64,000 nucleotides of DNA from Algiphilus aromaticivorans DG1253 (GTDB taxonomy: Bacteria; Pseudomonadota; Gammaproteobacteria; Nevskiales; Nevskiaceae). The position numbers were made by a program, and so were the translations under genes. Under the pieces are notes generated by a model. The model made no database searches. It saw only the letters and a program-made list of their open reading frames with translations, and was not told where the DNA came from. Below are positions 9,311 to 17,978 of the stretch, piece by piece. Positions within the stretch are counted from its first letter, which is position 1; each line of letters starts with the position of its first letter. Location of the stretch: the NCBI RefSeq assembly GCF_000733765.1, contig NZ_JPOG01000001.1, forward strand, positions 2,728,001 through 2,792,000. Reading direction: 5' to 3'.

Positions 9311-10438
9311 TCAGAGCACCGCGCGCGCGATGATCTCCTTCATGATCTCGGAAGTACCGCCGTAGATCCGCTGCACGCGCGCGTCAACGTAGTGGCGCGA
9401 CACTGGGTACTCGCGCATATAGCCGTAACCGCCGAAGAGCTGCAGGCAGCCATCAGCCACGCGGCACTGCATCTCGGTAGTAGCGTACTTGGCCATGGCG
9501 GCAGTAGGCACGTCGAAGCTGCCTGCGTCGAAGCTGCGCTTGCACTGCTCGGAGAAGGCCTTGGTCACGTCGAGATCGGTCTTCATGCGCGCGATTTCGA
9601 AGCGCGTGTTCTGCTGTGCAGACAACGGCTTGCCGAAGGCCTTGCGCTCCTGGACATAGTTGATGGTCAGATCCAGGCAACCCTCGGCGGCCGCAACCGC
9701 GCCCACGGCCAGGATCAGGCGCTCGCGCGGCAGCTCGTCCATGAGGTGGCCGAAGCCGCCGCCGACACGACCGAGAACGGCCGAGGCCGGTACGCGCACA
9801 TCCTGGTAGAAGAGTTCGGAGGTATCCCCGGCGTGCTGGCCGATCTTCTCCAGGTTGCGACCGCGCGCGAAGCCCTCGGCATCACCGTCGACCAGGAAGA
9901 GCGTCGTGCCCTTGGCGCCGGCATTGGGGTCGGTCTTGGTGAAGGTGACGATGACGTCGGCGTGCTGGCCATTGGTGATGAAGGTCTTCTGGCCGCTGAT
10001 GCGATAGCCGTCGCCATCGGCCTCGGCGCGCGTGCGCGCACCCTGCAGGTCCGAGCCGGCGCCGGGCTCGGTCATGGCGATGGCGCCGACGCATTCGCCC
10101 GCAGCCATCTTCGGCAGGTAGTGCTGCTTCTGTTCCTCGCTGCCCAGGTGCAGGATGTAGGGTGCGACGATGTCGGAATGCACGGAGAGGTTGCCGGCGA
10201 TGGCCGTGAAGCCGGCGCGCGAGGCCTCCTCGACAACCGCACAGGAAAAGGAGAAAGGTGCCCCGGCGCCGCCGTACTCCTCCGGCATATCGACGCAGAG
10301 CAGGCCGTTTTCGCCCATCTTGCGCCAGATCTCGCGCGGCAGAATCTCGTCGCGCTCCCACTGATCGTAGTGCGGCGCGACCTCCGCCTCCAGGAAGCGC
10401 TTGACGTTGTCGCGAAAGAGTTCCAGCTCGTTATCCAT
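9311..10438 (-). CDS. Acyl-CoA dehydrogenase
   Basis: A 375-residue flavoenzyme that introduces the alpha-beta double bond in acyl-CoA, passing electrons to ETF. Visible family segments are AMTEPGAGSDLQG (substrate/FAD loop), ITNGQHAD, QLFGGYGYMREYPV, and the C-terminal IYGGTSEIMKEII containing the catalytic Glu of this subfamily. Length is standard. The ATG at 10438 matches the family N-terminus, although no strong ribosome site is visible. The acyl-CoA ligase at 19358 may supply substrate, but the genes are not linked. Confidence 0.93.
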   Translation of the reverse strand: MDNELELFRDNVKRFLEAEVAPHYDQWERDEILPREIWRKMGENGLLCVDMPEEYGGAGAPFSFSCAVVEEASRAGFTAIAGNLSVHSDIVAPYILHLGSEEQKQHYLPKMAAGECVGAIAMTEPGAGSDLQGARTRAEADGDGYRISGQKTFITNGQHADVIVTFTKTDPNAGAKGTTLFLVDGDAEGFARGRNLEKIGQHAGDTSELFYQDVRVPASAVLGRVGGGFGHLMDELPRERLILAVGAVAAAEGCLDLTINYVQERKAFGKPLSAQQNTRFEIARMKTDLDVTKAFSEQCKRSFDAGSFDVPTAAMAKYATTEMQCRVADGCLQLFGGYGYMREYPVSRHYVDARVQRIYGGTSEIMKEIIARAVL

Positions 10439-10563
10439 GATGCTTGTGCTCCATCTTGCGCCAGCGGCGCTGTTTTTCCGGCCGCGGAAGATAGCAGGCG
10501 ACGCCTCGGCGCGCGCTACGCTCTGGTAGGGTGCCTCTTTCGGTTCTCGGAAGGGACTCCACC

Positions 10564-11541
10564 GTGTGGGACGAAATCGCCCTCGCTGGCGCGGGAACTT
10601 ACGCGCTGGCGGCCATGACCTATGTCTTCGCTTTACGCGGCGAAGTGCAGTACGACTCGCTGAAGCAGTATCTGCGCAAGGGCTGGCCCATCATCGCGCC
10701 GATGAACTGCCTGCTCTATGCCGTCTCGCAGCGCCGGGCGCGCGGCGCCATCCTCGACGTCGCCGACTTCCCCGAGCTGGCCCCATTGCGCGACAACTGG
10801 GAGACCATCCGCGAGGAGGCCCTGGCCCTGCATCGCGCCGAGCACCTGGAAGCCACCAGCCGGCCGGACTCCGCCGCCTATTACGACATCGGTTTTCGCA
10901 CCTTCTACAAGTACGGCTGGCGCAAGTTCTACCTCAACTGGTACGGCCGCACGCAGCCTTCCGCCGAGCGCCTCTGCCCGAAGACCGTGGCGCTTATCAG
11001 GGAGTTGCCCAGCGTCAACGGTGCGATGTTCTCCATGCTGCCCGTGGGCGGCCAGCTCACGCGCCACTCCGACCCGGCTGCGTGTTCTCTGCGCTATCAC
11101 CTCGGGCTCAGTACCCCGAATAACGACGCCTGCTTCATCAATATCGACGGCCGCGATTACAGCTGGCGCGACGGCCAGGCGCTGATCTTCGACGAGACCC
11201 ATCTGCACTTCGCACGCAACGATGCCGGCAGCGACCGACTCATCCTGATGTGCGACATCGACCGTCCGGTCTCCTTGATCGGCTGGCCGATCAACGCCTT
11301 CTATCGCTGGCTCATGGGCGCCACGCTGGTGCCGAACATGGCCGGCGACCGGCGCGGCATGGCCAATCGCATCTTCGCGGGTATCGCGCCGCAGCTGCAG
11401 CGCGCCAAGGCGCTCAAGCGGACGAATCGCAGCGCTTATCGTCTGCTCAAGTACACGATCAACGGCACGCTTCTGCTGCTGGTGGCGCTGATCGCCTGGG
11501 GCCTGCTGCAGCTGTTCAGCGGCGTACTCGGCCTGGGCTGA
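10564..11541 (+). CDS. LpxO-like aspartyl/asparaginyl beta-hydroxylase family protein
   Basis: About 325 residues. An N-terminal helix is followed by a jelly-roll Fe(II)/2-oxoglutarate hydroxylase domain with metal ligands H-x-D in LTRHSDP and His in THLHFARN, plus an Arg (SDRLIL) for 2-oxoglutarate. There is a C-terminal helix (about 300-320). LpxO hydroxylates a secondary acyl chain of lipid A at the inner membrane, and the membrane segments fit that role. The GTG at 10564 has GGAAGGGA upstream; an in-frame GTG at 10531 is the alternative. A related asparaginyl hydroxylase function cannot be excluded. Confidence 0.78.
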   Translation: MWDEIALAGAGTYALAAMTYVFALRGEVQYDSLKQYLRKGWPIIAPMNCLLYAVSQRRARGAILDVADFPELAPLRDNWETIREEALALHRAEHLEATSRPDSAAYYDIGFRTFYKYGWRKFYLNWYGRTQPSAERLCPKTVALIRELPSVNGAMFSMLPVGGQLTRHSDPAACSLRYHLGLSTPNNDACFINIDGRDYSWRDGQALIFDETHLHFARNDAGSDRLILMCDIDRPVSLIGWPINAFYRWLMGATLVPNMAGDRRGMANRIFAGIAPQLQRAKALKRTNRSAYRLLKYTINGTLLLLVALIAWGLLQLFSGVLGLG

Positions 11542-11550
11542 GCGACGCCG

Positions 11551-12501
11551 CTAAAGCGATTCGTCCTGCATGCCGTCGTAGACCACGCCCGATGGCGCGC
11601 TCTCGATCGGCGCGCTCCAACCCTGGCCGCCGCCATTCGCCTTGAGCGCATCGGCCGACACGACCGGCGCCTCGCGCAGATTGCGGGGGGCCTCGGCCAC
11701 CGCCGACTCCGGCTGCTGGCGACGCTGCAGATCGTTACGCATGGTGGCGGTCGCGATCTGCTGCAAGCGCTGGCTGTCCACCGATTCGGCGGACAACGCG
11801 TACATGCGGCCATCCTCGCGCCAGTAGACGATCTCGCGGCCACCGCGCTGCATCCGATGCAGCTCGGGTCGGCCGGCGTCCGCCTGCTCGGCCACGAAAA
11901 GGCGCACGGTCTGCCCGCGCTGGTCCTCGTAGCGCGCCTCGGTGGCCGTGTGCCCACCGGCGCGCACGGTGCGACGCTCGGTCAGCGCGAATCCGGCCAG
12001 ATTGAGGCTGGGCAGGCGTCCCGACGGGCTATCGACAGCAGCGCCCACCGCGACCGCCCCACCGGCGGCGGCGGGCAAGGCGTCAGCGGAGAGTTGCGAA
12101 ATCTCGCTCGCGAAGCGGTCCAGATCGGCGTCGTCGGAGCCACCGGGGGCAACCGCTACACTCAGCGCAGTAGCCACCGCCAGCCCCGCAACCGAAGCCG
12201 CCACCGCGAAGCGGCGCCGGCCGAGTTGCTTACGCGCGCGCCGCTCGCGCAGCGCCTGCGGATGCAGATGCGGCGGCACCGACTCGGCCAGCGCCGGCGC
12301 GTAGCGCGCCCGGATGGCTTCGTTCTGCCGCTGCCAGGCCGCGACACGTGCGGCATCGACCGGATGCGCGGCAAGATGCGCGCGCAACGCGGCAGCGCGC
12401 TCGCTGTCGGCGGCGATGCGACCATCGGCAAACGCCATCAGGTCGCGCTCATCGACGGGAGGGCCGTGCTCTGTATCGGGGGTATGGTTGTGATGACTCA
12501 T
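11551..12501 (-). CDS. Anti-sigma factor, transmembrane
   Basis: A 316-residue protein with an N-terminal cytoplasmic anti-sigma domain (about 20-75, DLMAFADGRI...AHPVDAARVAAW), one membrane helix (about 98-118) and a large periplasmic region. This is the layout of zinc-finger-like transmembrane regulators of ECF sigma factors, although no HxxxCxxC zinc motif is visible. Its ATG overlaps the stop of the ECF sigma gene as ATGA. It presumably holds that sigma factor at the membrane until a periplasmic signal releases it. Confidence 0.85.
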   Translation of the reverse strand: MSHHNHTPDTEHGPPVDERDLMAFADGRIAADSERAAALRAHLAAHPVDAARVAAWQRQNEAIRARYAPALAESVPPHLHPQALRERRARKQLGRRRFAVAASVAGLAVATALSVAVAPGGSDDADLDRFASEISQLSADALPAAAGGAVAVGAAVDSPSGRLPSLNLAGFALTERRTVRAGGHTATEARYEDQRGQTVRLFVAEQADAGRPELHRMQRGGREIVYWREDGRMYALSAESVDSQRLQQIATATMRNDLQRRQQPESAVAEAPRNLREAPVVSADALKANGGGQGWSAPIESAPSGVVYDGMQDESL

Positions 12502-13034
12502 TTCACTCTCCTGAGCGGAGGCTGCTCGGCCTCGGCTTCGGGGGACGGCGCATCCTGCAACTGGCGAAGCTGCTCGCGGCCGCGAGCCAGCCGAGAACGC
12601 AGCGTGCCGACGGGAACGCGCAGCACCCACGCAGCCTCTTCGTAGCTGAGATCCTCGACCGCCATCAGGACGATGGCCTCGCGCTGCGCGGCGGGCAGGG
12701 TCTGCAGGCCGCGCATGGTGTCGCGGATCTCCAGCTGCGACGGGCCAACATTGCCGCGGTCCGGCGGCTCGGCGACGGCCTCCAGCGGCACCGCGGCGTC
12801 GTGATGGCGGTTGTCACGGCGACCGTTCAGGTACTGCCGGTACAACATGCGGAAGAGCCAGCTGCGCAGCCGTGCCTTCCCGCGCCAGAGCCGCCACTTG
12901 CGCATGGCGCGCTCGAGGCAGTCCTGCACGAGGTCGTCGGCCTCCGCCGGGTGCCCCGCCAACGTGCGCGCATAGCGTCGCAGGTGCGGAATCTCCGCTG
13001 CCAGCATCCAGTCGAATTCGTCGCGTGCGGCCAA
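12498..13034 (-). CDS. ECF-family RNA polymerase sigma factor
   Basis: About 178 residues with region 2 (DLVQDCLERAMRKW...RSWLFRMLYRQYLNGRRDN) and region 4 (LQTLPAAQREAIVLMAVEDLSYEEAAWVLRVPVGTLRSRLARGREQL). It directs transcription of an envelope-related regulon and is coupled to the anti-sigma gene by ATGA. I place the start at TTG 13034, which has AAGGA 7 bases upstream. In-frame ATGs at 13100 and 13157 lie at or upstream of a predicted ECF promoter (13098-13075), so they would fall before the transcript start. The upstream ATG cannot be ruled out if another promoter exists. Confidence 0.9.
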   Translation of the reverse strand: MAARDEFDWMLAAEIPHLRRYARTLAGHPAEADDLVQDCLERAMRKWRLWRGKARLRSWLFRMLYRQYLNGRRDNRHHDAAVPLEAVAEPPDRGNVGPSQLEIRDTMRGLQTLPAAQREAIVLMAVEDLSYEEAAWVLRVPVGTLRSRLARGREQLRQLQDAPSPEAEAEQPPLRRVK

Positions 13035-13074
13035 GTGCCTGTCCTTGCCGGAAATTGTGCATCTACTGGAACAA

Positions 13075-13098
13075 ACACGAGAAAGAATCTCCAGTTCC
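13075..13098 (-). promoter_or_regulatory. Predicted ECF promoter of the sigma/anti-sigma operon
   Basis: On the minus strand GGAAC (13098-13094) is followed after 14 bases by CGTGT (13079-13075), resembling ECF promoters with GGAAC at -35 and CGT at -10. The same two words occur on the opposite strand just upstream, at 13101-13125, which suggests autoregulation. Confidence 0.6.
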
Positions 13099-13100
13099 AT

Positions 13101-13125
13101 GGAACCGGGTACCAGGCGGCCGTGT
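13101..13125 (+). promoter_or_regulatory. Predicted ECF promoter of the DUF4168 gene
   Basis: GGAAC (13101-13105), 15 bases, then CGTGT (13121-13125), the mirror image of the promoter on the other strand. The DUF4168 gene starts at 13182, leaving a leader of about 50 bases. It is probably the direct target of the divergent ECF factor. Confidence 0.6.
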
Positions 13126-13181
13126 GTTTCCAGCGTGGTCACCAATACCACGGACACTCAAAGCGTCAAGGAGTCGTAACC

Positions 13182-13568
13182 ATGAAGCAGATCAACGCCA
13201 GCCGTTTCCTCGCCCCGGTCGCACTTGCCATCGCACTCGGTGCTTCCGGCACCGCTGTCGCGCAGAACCAGGGCGGCAGTGCCCAGGGCGGCATGCAGCA
13301 GCAGGCCCCGGATATCGACGTCAGCGACGAGCAGGTCGAATCCTTCGCCGAAGCGCAGAGCCGCGTCGCGGAGATCGGCGAGAAGTGGACGCCGCGCATG
13401 CAGGAAGCCGAGTCTTCCGAGGATGTGCAGAAGGCGCGCGAGCAGGCGCAGCAGGAGATGGTGATCGCCGTCGAGAACGCCGGTCTCTCCGTACAGGAGT
13501 ACAACCAGATCGCTCGTGCCGCCCAGGCCGACGAGGAGCTGCGCGAGAAGATCCAGGAGGCGCAATAA
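13182..13568 (+). CDS. DUF4168-type secreted protein
   Basis: A 128-residue protein with a Sec signal peptide (cleavage near AVAQN, about residue 27), a Gln/Gly-rich spacer, then an acidic helical region (ISDEQ-like DVSDEQVESFAEAQ ... EEYNQIARAAQADEELREKI pattern) typical of DUF4168 proteins. AAGGAG lies 8-9 bases before the ATG. It is divergent from the ECF sigma gene and carries a matching ECF promoter, so it is likely an envelope stress-responsive periplasmic protein. The biochemical role is unknown. Confidence 0.82.
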   Translation: MKQINASRFLAPVALAIALGASGTAVAQNQGGSAQGGMQQQAPDIDVSDEQVESFAEAQSRVAEIGEKWTPRMQEAESSEDVQKAREQAQQEMVIAVENAGLSVQEYNQIARAAQADEELREKIQEAQ

Positions 13569-13611
13569 GCGCTCTGGCCGACGAGCGGGGCTTGCTCCCC
13601 GCTCCGTCGTG

Positions 13612-13647
13612 AAAAGCGCGCGTACCCGCCGGGTGCGCGCGCTTTTT
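13612..13647. terminator. Strong bidirectional intrinsic terminator
   Basis: A GC-rich stem (GCGCGCG...CGCGCGC with inner ACCC/GGGT) flanked by AAAA on the left and TTTTT on the right, between the convergent DUF4168 and trpE genes. A second hairpin (GAGCGGGG/CCCCGCTC, 13583-13604) precedes it. Confidence 0.88.
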
Positions 13648-13666
13648 CATGGGCGGCGCCCTGCCC

Positions 13667-15091
13667 TCAGCGCGCCTCGCCGACAGCGCGCAGCATGGCG
13701 CGCGCCTTGTTCATCGTCTCGACCCACTCGGCATTCGGATCGGAGTCAGCCACCACGCCGGCGCCGGACTGCACGTGCACCTGACCGCCGGCGATGACGG
13801 CCGTGCGGATGGCGATGGCCATGTCGAGATTGCCGCTGCCGCCGATGTAGCCGACCGCGCCGCCGTAGACGCCCCGGCGCACCGGCTCCAGCTCCTCGAT
13901 GATCTCCATGGCGCGCACCTTGGGCGCACCGGACAGGGTCCCGGTCGGGAAGGCGGCCATCAGCGCGTCCAGCGCATGGGTGCCCGGTGGCAGCCGGCCG
14001 ACGACATTCGAGACGATGTGCATGACGTGGCTGTAGCGCTCGATGCGCATGCGCTCGGTCAGCTTGACACTGCCGGTCTCGCAGACGCGGCCGACGTCGT
14101 TGCGGCCGAGGTCGATCAGCATCAGATGCTCGGCAACTTCCTTGGGATCGGCGAGCAGCTCCTCGGCCAGACGGATGTCCTCCTCCTCGGTAGCGCCGCG
14201 CGGCCGCGTGCCGGCCAAGGGGCGCACGTGCATCTCGCTGTCCTCGACGCGCACCAGGATCTCCGGGCTGCTGCCGACGACGTGGTGATCGTCGAGATTC
14301 AGGCAGTAGAGATAGGGCGAGGGGTTCAGGCGACGGATGGCACGGTACAGCGCCAGCGGCTCGGCCGTGAAGGGTGCCGACAGCCGTTGCGAGGGCACCA
14401 CCTGCATGACGTCGCCAGCGCGGATGTATTCGCGGATGCGCTCGACCACGTCGCAGAAGGCCTCGCGCGACATGCCGGAGACGAAGTCGGGCTCGGGCGC
14501 CTCCGGATCGGGCATCTGGTAGTCGGCGGCTGCCGGCTTCGCCAGTTCGGTCTGCCAGCCGTCCAGCCGTGTCTCGGCTTCGGCACGCGCAGCCGCGTCG
14601 CCGGCTGGGCAATGCGTGACCAGATACATCAACCCACGCAGATTGTCGAAGATCACCAGATCCTCGCTCTTCATCAGCAGAGCCTCGGGCAGCTCCAGTG
14701 GGTCCTCGTTGGCACAGGCCACGCGCGGCTCGATGTAGCGCACCGCGTCGTATCCGATGTAGCCGACCCAGCCGCCGTCGAAGCGCGGCAGGCGCGGATC
14801 CGGGGTCACGGAATCGTCCGCCACGGCGTCGCGCAGCCAGGCCATGGGGGCCTCCGGGTGCAGCTCCTCGACCAGTTCGCCGTCGATATGGCGCGTGATG
14901 CGCCCCTCGCGCAGGCGTAGGATCTCGCGCGCCGGCAGGCCGATGAAGGAGTAGCGGCCCCAGCGCTCGCCGCCCTGCATCGACTCGAAAAGATAGCTGA
15001 AGGCAGTGTTGGCCAGGCGCCGGTAGACGCCCACCGGCGTATCCAGGTCGGCCGGCAGCGTGCGCACCACACTCTCGCGCCGCGCCGCCAT
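13667..15091 (-). CDS. trpE: Anthranilate synthase component I
   Basis: A 474-residue enzyme making anthranilate from chorismate, the first step of tryptophan synthesis, with TrpG (not in the window) providing ammonia. N-terminal allosteric segment FESMQGGERWGRYSFIG and the chorismate-binding core (VGSSPEILVRVED, RPLAGTRPRGATEEED, LIDLGRNDVGRV, PTGTLSGAPKVRAMEII, GYIGGSGNLDMAIAIRT) are intact. ATG 15091 overlaps the rpe stop (TGATG); a GTG immediately before is possible. The rpe-trpE linkage is common in proteobacteria, usually with gph between them, which is absent here. Confidence 0.95.
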   Translation of the reverse strand: MAARRESVVRTLPADLDTPVGVYRRLANTAFSYLFESMQGGERWGRYSFIGLPAREILRLREGRITRHIDGELVEELHPEAPMAWLRDAVADDSVTPDPRLPRFDGGWVGYIGYDAVRYIEPRVACANEDPLELPEALLMKSEDLVIFDNLRGLMYLVTHCPAGDAAARAEAETRLDGWQTELAKPAAADYQMPDPEAPEPDFVSGMSREAFCDVVERIREYIRAGDVMQVVPSQRLSAPFTAEPLALYRAIRRLNPSPYLYCLNLDDHHVVGSSPEILVRVEDSEMHVRPLAGTRPRGATEEEDIRLAEELLADPKEVAEHLMLIDLGRNDVGRVCETGSVKLTERMRIERYSHVMHIVSNVVGRLPPGTHALDALMAAFPTGTLSGAPKVRAMEIIEELEPVRRGVYGGAVGYIGGSGNLDMAIAIRTAVIAGGQVHVQSGAGVVADSDPNAEWVETMNKARAMLRAVGEAR

Positions 15092-15780
15092 CACACGCTC
15101 TGGCTGCGCGCGATGGCCTCGCGCATGGCGGCGATGGTGCCGGCGTAGTCGGGCTTGCCGAAGATGGCCGAGCCGGCGACGAAGGTGTCGGCGCCGGCGG
15201 CGGCGATGGCCCCGATATTCTCGACCTTGACGCCGCCATCAATCTCCAGGCGGATGTCGTGGCCAGAGGCATCGATGCGCTGGCGCGCGGCGCGCAGCTT
15301 GTCCAGCGCCGTGGCGATGAAGCTCTGTCCGCCGAAGCCCGGGTTCACCGACATCAGCAGCAGCATGTCGATCTTGTCCATCACCCAGTCGGTCACCTCC
15401 AGCGGCGTCGCCGGGTTCAGCACCAGCCCGGCCTTGCAGCCGGCGTCGCGGATCGCCTGAAGGCTGCGATCGACGTGGCGCGTGGCCTCGGGGTGGAAGG
15501 TGATGATGCTGGCCCCGGCTTTCGCGAATTCCTGCGCCAGCGCATCCACCGGCTCGACCATCAGATGCACATCGATGGGCGCGGTGATGCCGAAGTCGCG
15601 CAGCGCCTTGCAGATGACCGGGCCGAAGGTGAGATTCGGCACGTAGTGGTTGTCCATGACGTCGAAGTGAACGATGTCCGCGCCGGCGTCGAGCACGCTG
15701 CGGACTTCTTCGCCCAGACGGGCCATGTCGGCGGAGAGAATGCTTGGCGCGATCAGCGCCGGTTTCGGGGAGGCGTTCAT
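15091..15780 (-). CDS. rpe: Ribulose-phosphate 3-epimerase
   Basis: A 229-residue TIM-barrel enzyme interconverting ribulose-5-phosphate and xylulose-5-phosphate in the pentose phosphate pathway. Signatures: [33 protein letters not shown] (metal His and catalytic Asp), [22 protein letters not shown] and AGSAIF. ATG 15780 fits the family length. It is the first gene of the coupled rpe-trpE pair and divergent from purC. Confidence 0.96.
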   Translation of the reverse strand: MNASPKPALIAPSILSADMARLGEEVRSVLDAGADIVHFDVMDNHYVPNLTFGPVICKALRDFGITAPIDVHLMVEPVDALAQEFAKAGASIITFHPEATRHVDRSLQAIRDAGCKAGLVLNPATPLEVTDWVMDKIDMLLLMSVNPGFGGQSFIATALDKLRAARQRIDASGHDIRLEIDGGVKVENIGAIAAAGADTFVAGSAIFGKPDYAGTIAAMREAIARSQSV

Positions 15781-15877
15781 GGGCGCGGATTGTGCCTGCC
15801 GGCGTCGCGATCGGCCACTGCGCGCCCGCTCCGGGCACAATGCGCCGTTACCGATACCCGAATTCGAGGTTCCCCGC

Positions 15878-16780
15878 ATGACCGAGGCCGCCGAGGCACT
15901 CTCCGCCGCCGAGCTCGAGAGCCTGCCGCTGATCCAGCAGGGCAAGGTGCGCGACATCTACGCCTGGGACGACGATCACCTGCTGATCGTCACCACGGAC
16001 CGGATCTCGGCTTTCGACGTGGTGCTGTCGCAGCCGATTCCGGGCAAGGGCGAAGTGCTCAACCGCATGAGCCGCTTCTGGATGCAGCGCTTCGCGGACA
16101 GCATCCCGAACCATCTCAGCGGCATCGATCCGGCGAGCCAGCTCAGCCCCGATGAAGCAGCGCGCATCGGTGATCGCGGCGTAGTCGCGCGCCGCCTGCG
16201 CGCGCTACCCGTGGAGGCCGTGGTGCGCGGCTTCCTCGCCGGTAGCGGTTGGCAGGAGTATCAACAGCGCGGCACGGTCTGCGATGTCGCTCTGCCCACA
16301 TCGCTGCACCAGGCCGAGAAGCTGCCCGAGCCCATCTTCACGCCGGCCACCAAGGCCGCCATCGGCGACCACGACGAGAACATCAGCTTCGAGCGCATGG
16401 TGGCAATCGTAGGCAAGGACCACGCCGCGCGCATCCGCGACATCAGCATCTGGCTCTACAAGCAGGCCGCCGCCTATGCCGCGCAGCGCGGCATCATCAT
16501 CGCCGACACCAAGTTCGAGTTCGGCCTCGACGCTGACGACCGCCTCGTGCTCATCGACGAAGTCCTGACCCCCGATTCGTCGCGCTTCTGGCCCGAAGCG
16601 GAGTACCGCGTCGGTATCAGTCCGCCCTCCTTCGACAAGCAGTACGTCCGCGACTATCTATCCACGCTGGAGTGGGGCCGCAGCCCCCCGGGGCCAGACC
16701 TGCCTGACGAGGTTGTGGCGAATACCGCCTCGCGCTACCGCGAGGCGGCGCAACGCCTGATGGGCGGCGTCGGCGACTGA
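15878..16780 (+). CDS. purC: Phosphoribosylaminoimidazole-succinocarboxamide synthase
   Basis: A 300-residue SAICAR synthetase of purine synthesis; it ligates aspartate to CAIR with ATP. Motifs: [57 protein letters not shown]. The length corresponds to the longer PurC type (about 295-300 residues) rather than the 237-residue E. coli form. ATG 15878 is preferred because upstream in-frame ATGs extend into the rpe region. Confidence 0.96.
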   Translation: MTEAAEALSAAELESLPLIQQGKVRDIYAWDDDHLLIVTTDRISAFDVVLSQPIPGKGEVLNRMSRFWMQRFADSIPNHLSGIDPASQLSPDEAARIGDRGVVARRLRALPVEAVVRGFLAGSGWQEYQQRGTVCDVALPTSLHQAEKLPEPIFTPATKAAIGDHDENISFERMVAIVGKDHAARIRDISIWLYKQAAAYAAQRGIIIADTKFEFGLDADDRLVLIDEVLTPDSSRFWPEAEYRVGISPPSFDKQYVRDYLSTLEWGRSPPGPDLPDEVVANTASRYREAAQRLMGGVGD

Positions 16781-16852
16781 GGCGCGCGCCGCGCTATCCT
16801 CCAGGCATCGGGGGTGCCGGCCAGCCCGCGCCCTGTCCAAGGAGGAGCCAGC

Positions 16853-17218
16853 ATGCAGATCCGCATCGAAATCGACGTCAAGCCCGAGGAGCTCCGCCGC
16901 TTCCTCGGCCTGCCCGACGTCGCCGGCCTGCAGGAGGACATCATCGCCTACCTGCGCGACAAGGTCGGCGACGCCAACGAAAACTTCCGCCCGGGCGAGT
17001 TCGTGCGCACCAACTTCGACACCCTGCGCAACAGCAAGGCCTGGCGACGGCTACTGGACGGCGTCGAGGCAGTCGAGGCCGAGGAGCGCGAGCAGGCGCG
17101 CAAGGCCGCGGCAGCCGGCGCCAAGACCGGTGCCAAGAAGAGCGCGCGCAAGCGCAGCAGCGCCAGCAAGTCGACCCGCTCCAGCTCATCCGGCAACAAG
17201 TCCGGCGACGGCAGCTGA
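16853..17218 (+). CDS. DUF6489-like protein with Lys/Ser-rich tail
   Basis: A 121-residue protein. The N-terminal 50 residues (MQIRIEIDVKPEELRRFLGLPDV pattern) match my recollection of DUF6489. The C-terminal third is a basic, low-complexity Lys/Ala/Ser/Arg tail (from about residue 85) resembling the tails of histone H1-like and PhaF-type proteins. AAGGAGGA lies 7 bases upstream of the ATG. It is convergent with a phasin gene whose product has a similar tail, so a role at polyhydroxyalkanoate granules or the nucleoid is a reasonable guess. No enzymatic motif is visible. Confidence 0.75.
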   Translation: MQIRIEIDVKPEELRRFLGLPDVAGLQEDIIAYLRDKVGDANENFRPGEFVRTNFDTLRNSKAWRRLLDGVEAVEAEEREQARKAAAAGAKTGAKKSARKRSSASKSTRSSSSGNKSGDGS

Positions 17219-17243
17219 TCCCGGCGCCGGCTCCACAAACAAG

Positions 17244-17271
17244 AAGGGACGCGCCTTGCGACGCGTCCCTT
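17244..17271. terminator. Intrinsic terminator between DUF6489 and phasin genes
   Basis: Perfect 10-bp stem AAGGGACGCG/CGCGTCCCTT with an 8-base loop. On the minus strand it is followed by CTTGTTTG, so it serves the phasin gene best; for the plus strand it is a plain hairpin. Confidence 0.7.
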
Positions 17272-17320
17272 GCTGTGGCCCACCGCAACGGCGGGCCGGG
17301 GTGCAGCTTGTGCGAGCCGC

Positions 17321-17821
17321 TTAGGCGCTGGTGGCCTTGCTGGCAGCCTTGCGCGCGGTCGTGCTGGCCTTGCGAGCCGTCTTGCGCGCGGCGCCAGTGG
17401 CCTTGCGCGCCGTCTTCTTGGCAGCGGCAACCTTCGACTTCTTGCCGTTGATGCGAGCCAGCGCATCCTCGTAGGCTTTGCGCAGCACCTTGGCCAGCTC
17501 ATCACCAGCCTTGGTGGTCAGCTCGACCGAGCTGTTGAAGGCGTCGACGAAGACACTACGGCCCTGCGGCAGGTACTCGATGGGGTTCGAGGCCACAGCC
17601 TTCAGGCCGTCGTTGCGGACGCGCGAGACGCTGGACTTGCCGCTCTCGAAGAGTTCGCGAGCAGCGTCGGTCTGCTTCTCGACGATGTTCTGCACGGTCG
17701 GGACAACAATCTTGTTGGCCTTCTTGACGGTATCGACGGAAAGCTCAGCCACGCCCTGGGCGCGGTTGCTAACATCCTCGACGCGGGTTTTGACGTCATT
17801 GACGACAGATTCGATGTTCAT
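17321..17821 (-). CDS. Phasin-family protein with histone-like Ala/Lys/Arg tail
   Basis: A 166-residue protein. Residues 1-125 form an amphipathic helical phasin region (VKTRVEDVSNRAQ...SVELTTKAGDELAKVLRKAYEDALA). The last 40 residues repeat AAKKTARKA/AARKTARKA-type blocks, like the DNA-binding tail of PhaF-type phasins. Phasins coat polyhydroxyalkanoate granules; the basic tail is known in PhaF to tether granules to DNA. ATG 17821 follows AGGAG. A perfect 15-bp palindrome lies about 100 bp upstream. No PHA synthase is in the window, so granule function is inferred. Confidence 0.82.
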   Translation of the reverse strand: MNIESVVNDVKTRVEDVSNRAQGVAELSVDTVKKANKIVVPTVQNIVEKQTDAARELFESGKSSVSRVRNDGLKAVASNPIEYLPQGRSVFVDAFNSSVELTTKAGDELAKVLRKAYEDALARINGKKSKVAAAKKTARKATGAARKTARKASTTARKAASKATSA

Positions 17822-17916
17822 GGTGAAACTCCTGCAGTATCGCGATGATGGAAATGAGAACCGGGCCAAAATGCGCGGCGCTGCATGAACGCTTCGTCGT
17901 GTTGCGCTGCAGCATT

Positions 17917-17931
17917 TTGTGCAATGCACAA
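17917..17931. promoter_or_regulatory. Perfect 7-1-7 palindrome between phasin and YihY genes
   Basis: TTGTGCAATGCACAA is symmetric over its whole length and lies in the divergent intergenic region, about 95 bp before the phasin start and 48 bp before the YihY start. TGC-rich dyads of this kind are bound by PhaR-type regulators upstream of phasin genes in other proteobacteria; that link is an inference. Confidence 0.45.
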
Positions 17932-17978
17932 TAGAAGAGCATCGCCCAACTGTCAATACCTCGGGGAGCCCCCTTCTG

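Noticed and set aside
13035-13157. Longer N-terminus for the ECF sigma factor (ATG 13100 or 13157)
   Set aside because: The extra residues are unlike ECF proteins and the codons lie at or upstream of the predicted promoter; TTG 13034 has a good ribosome site.
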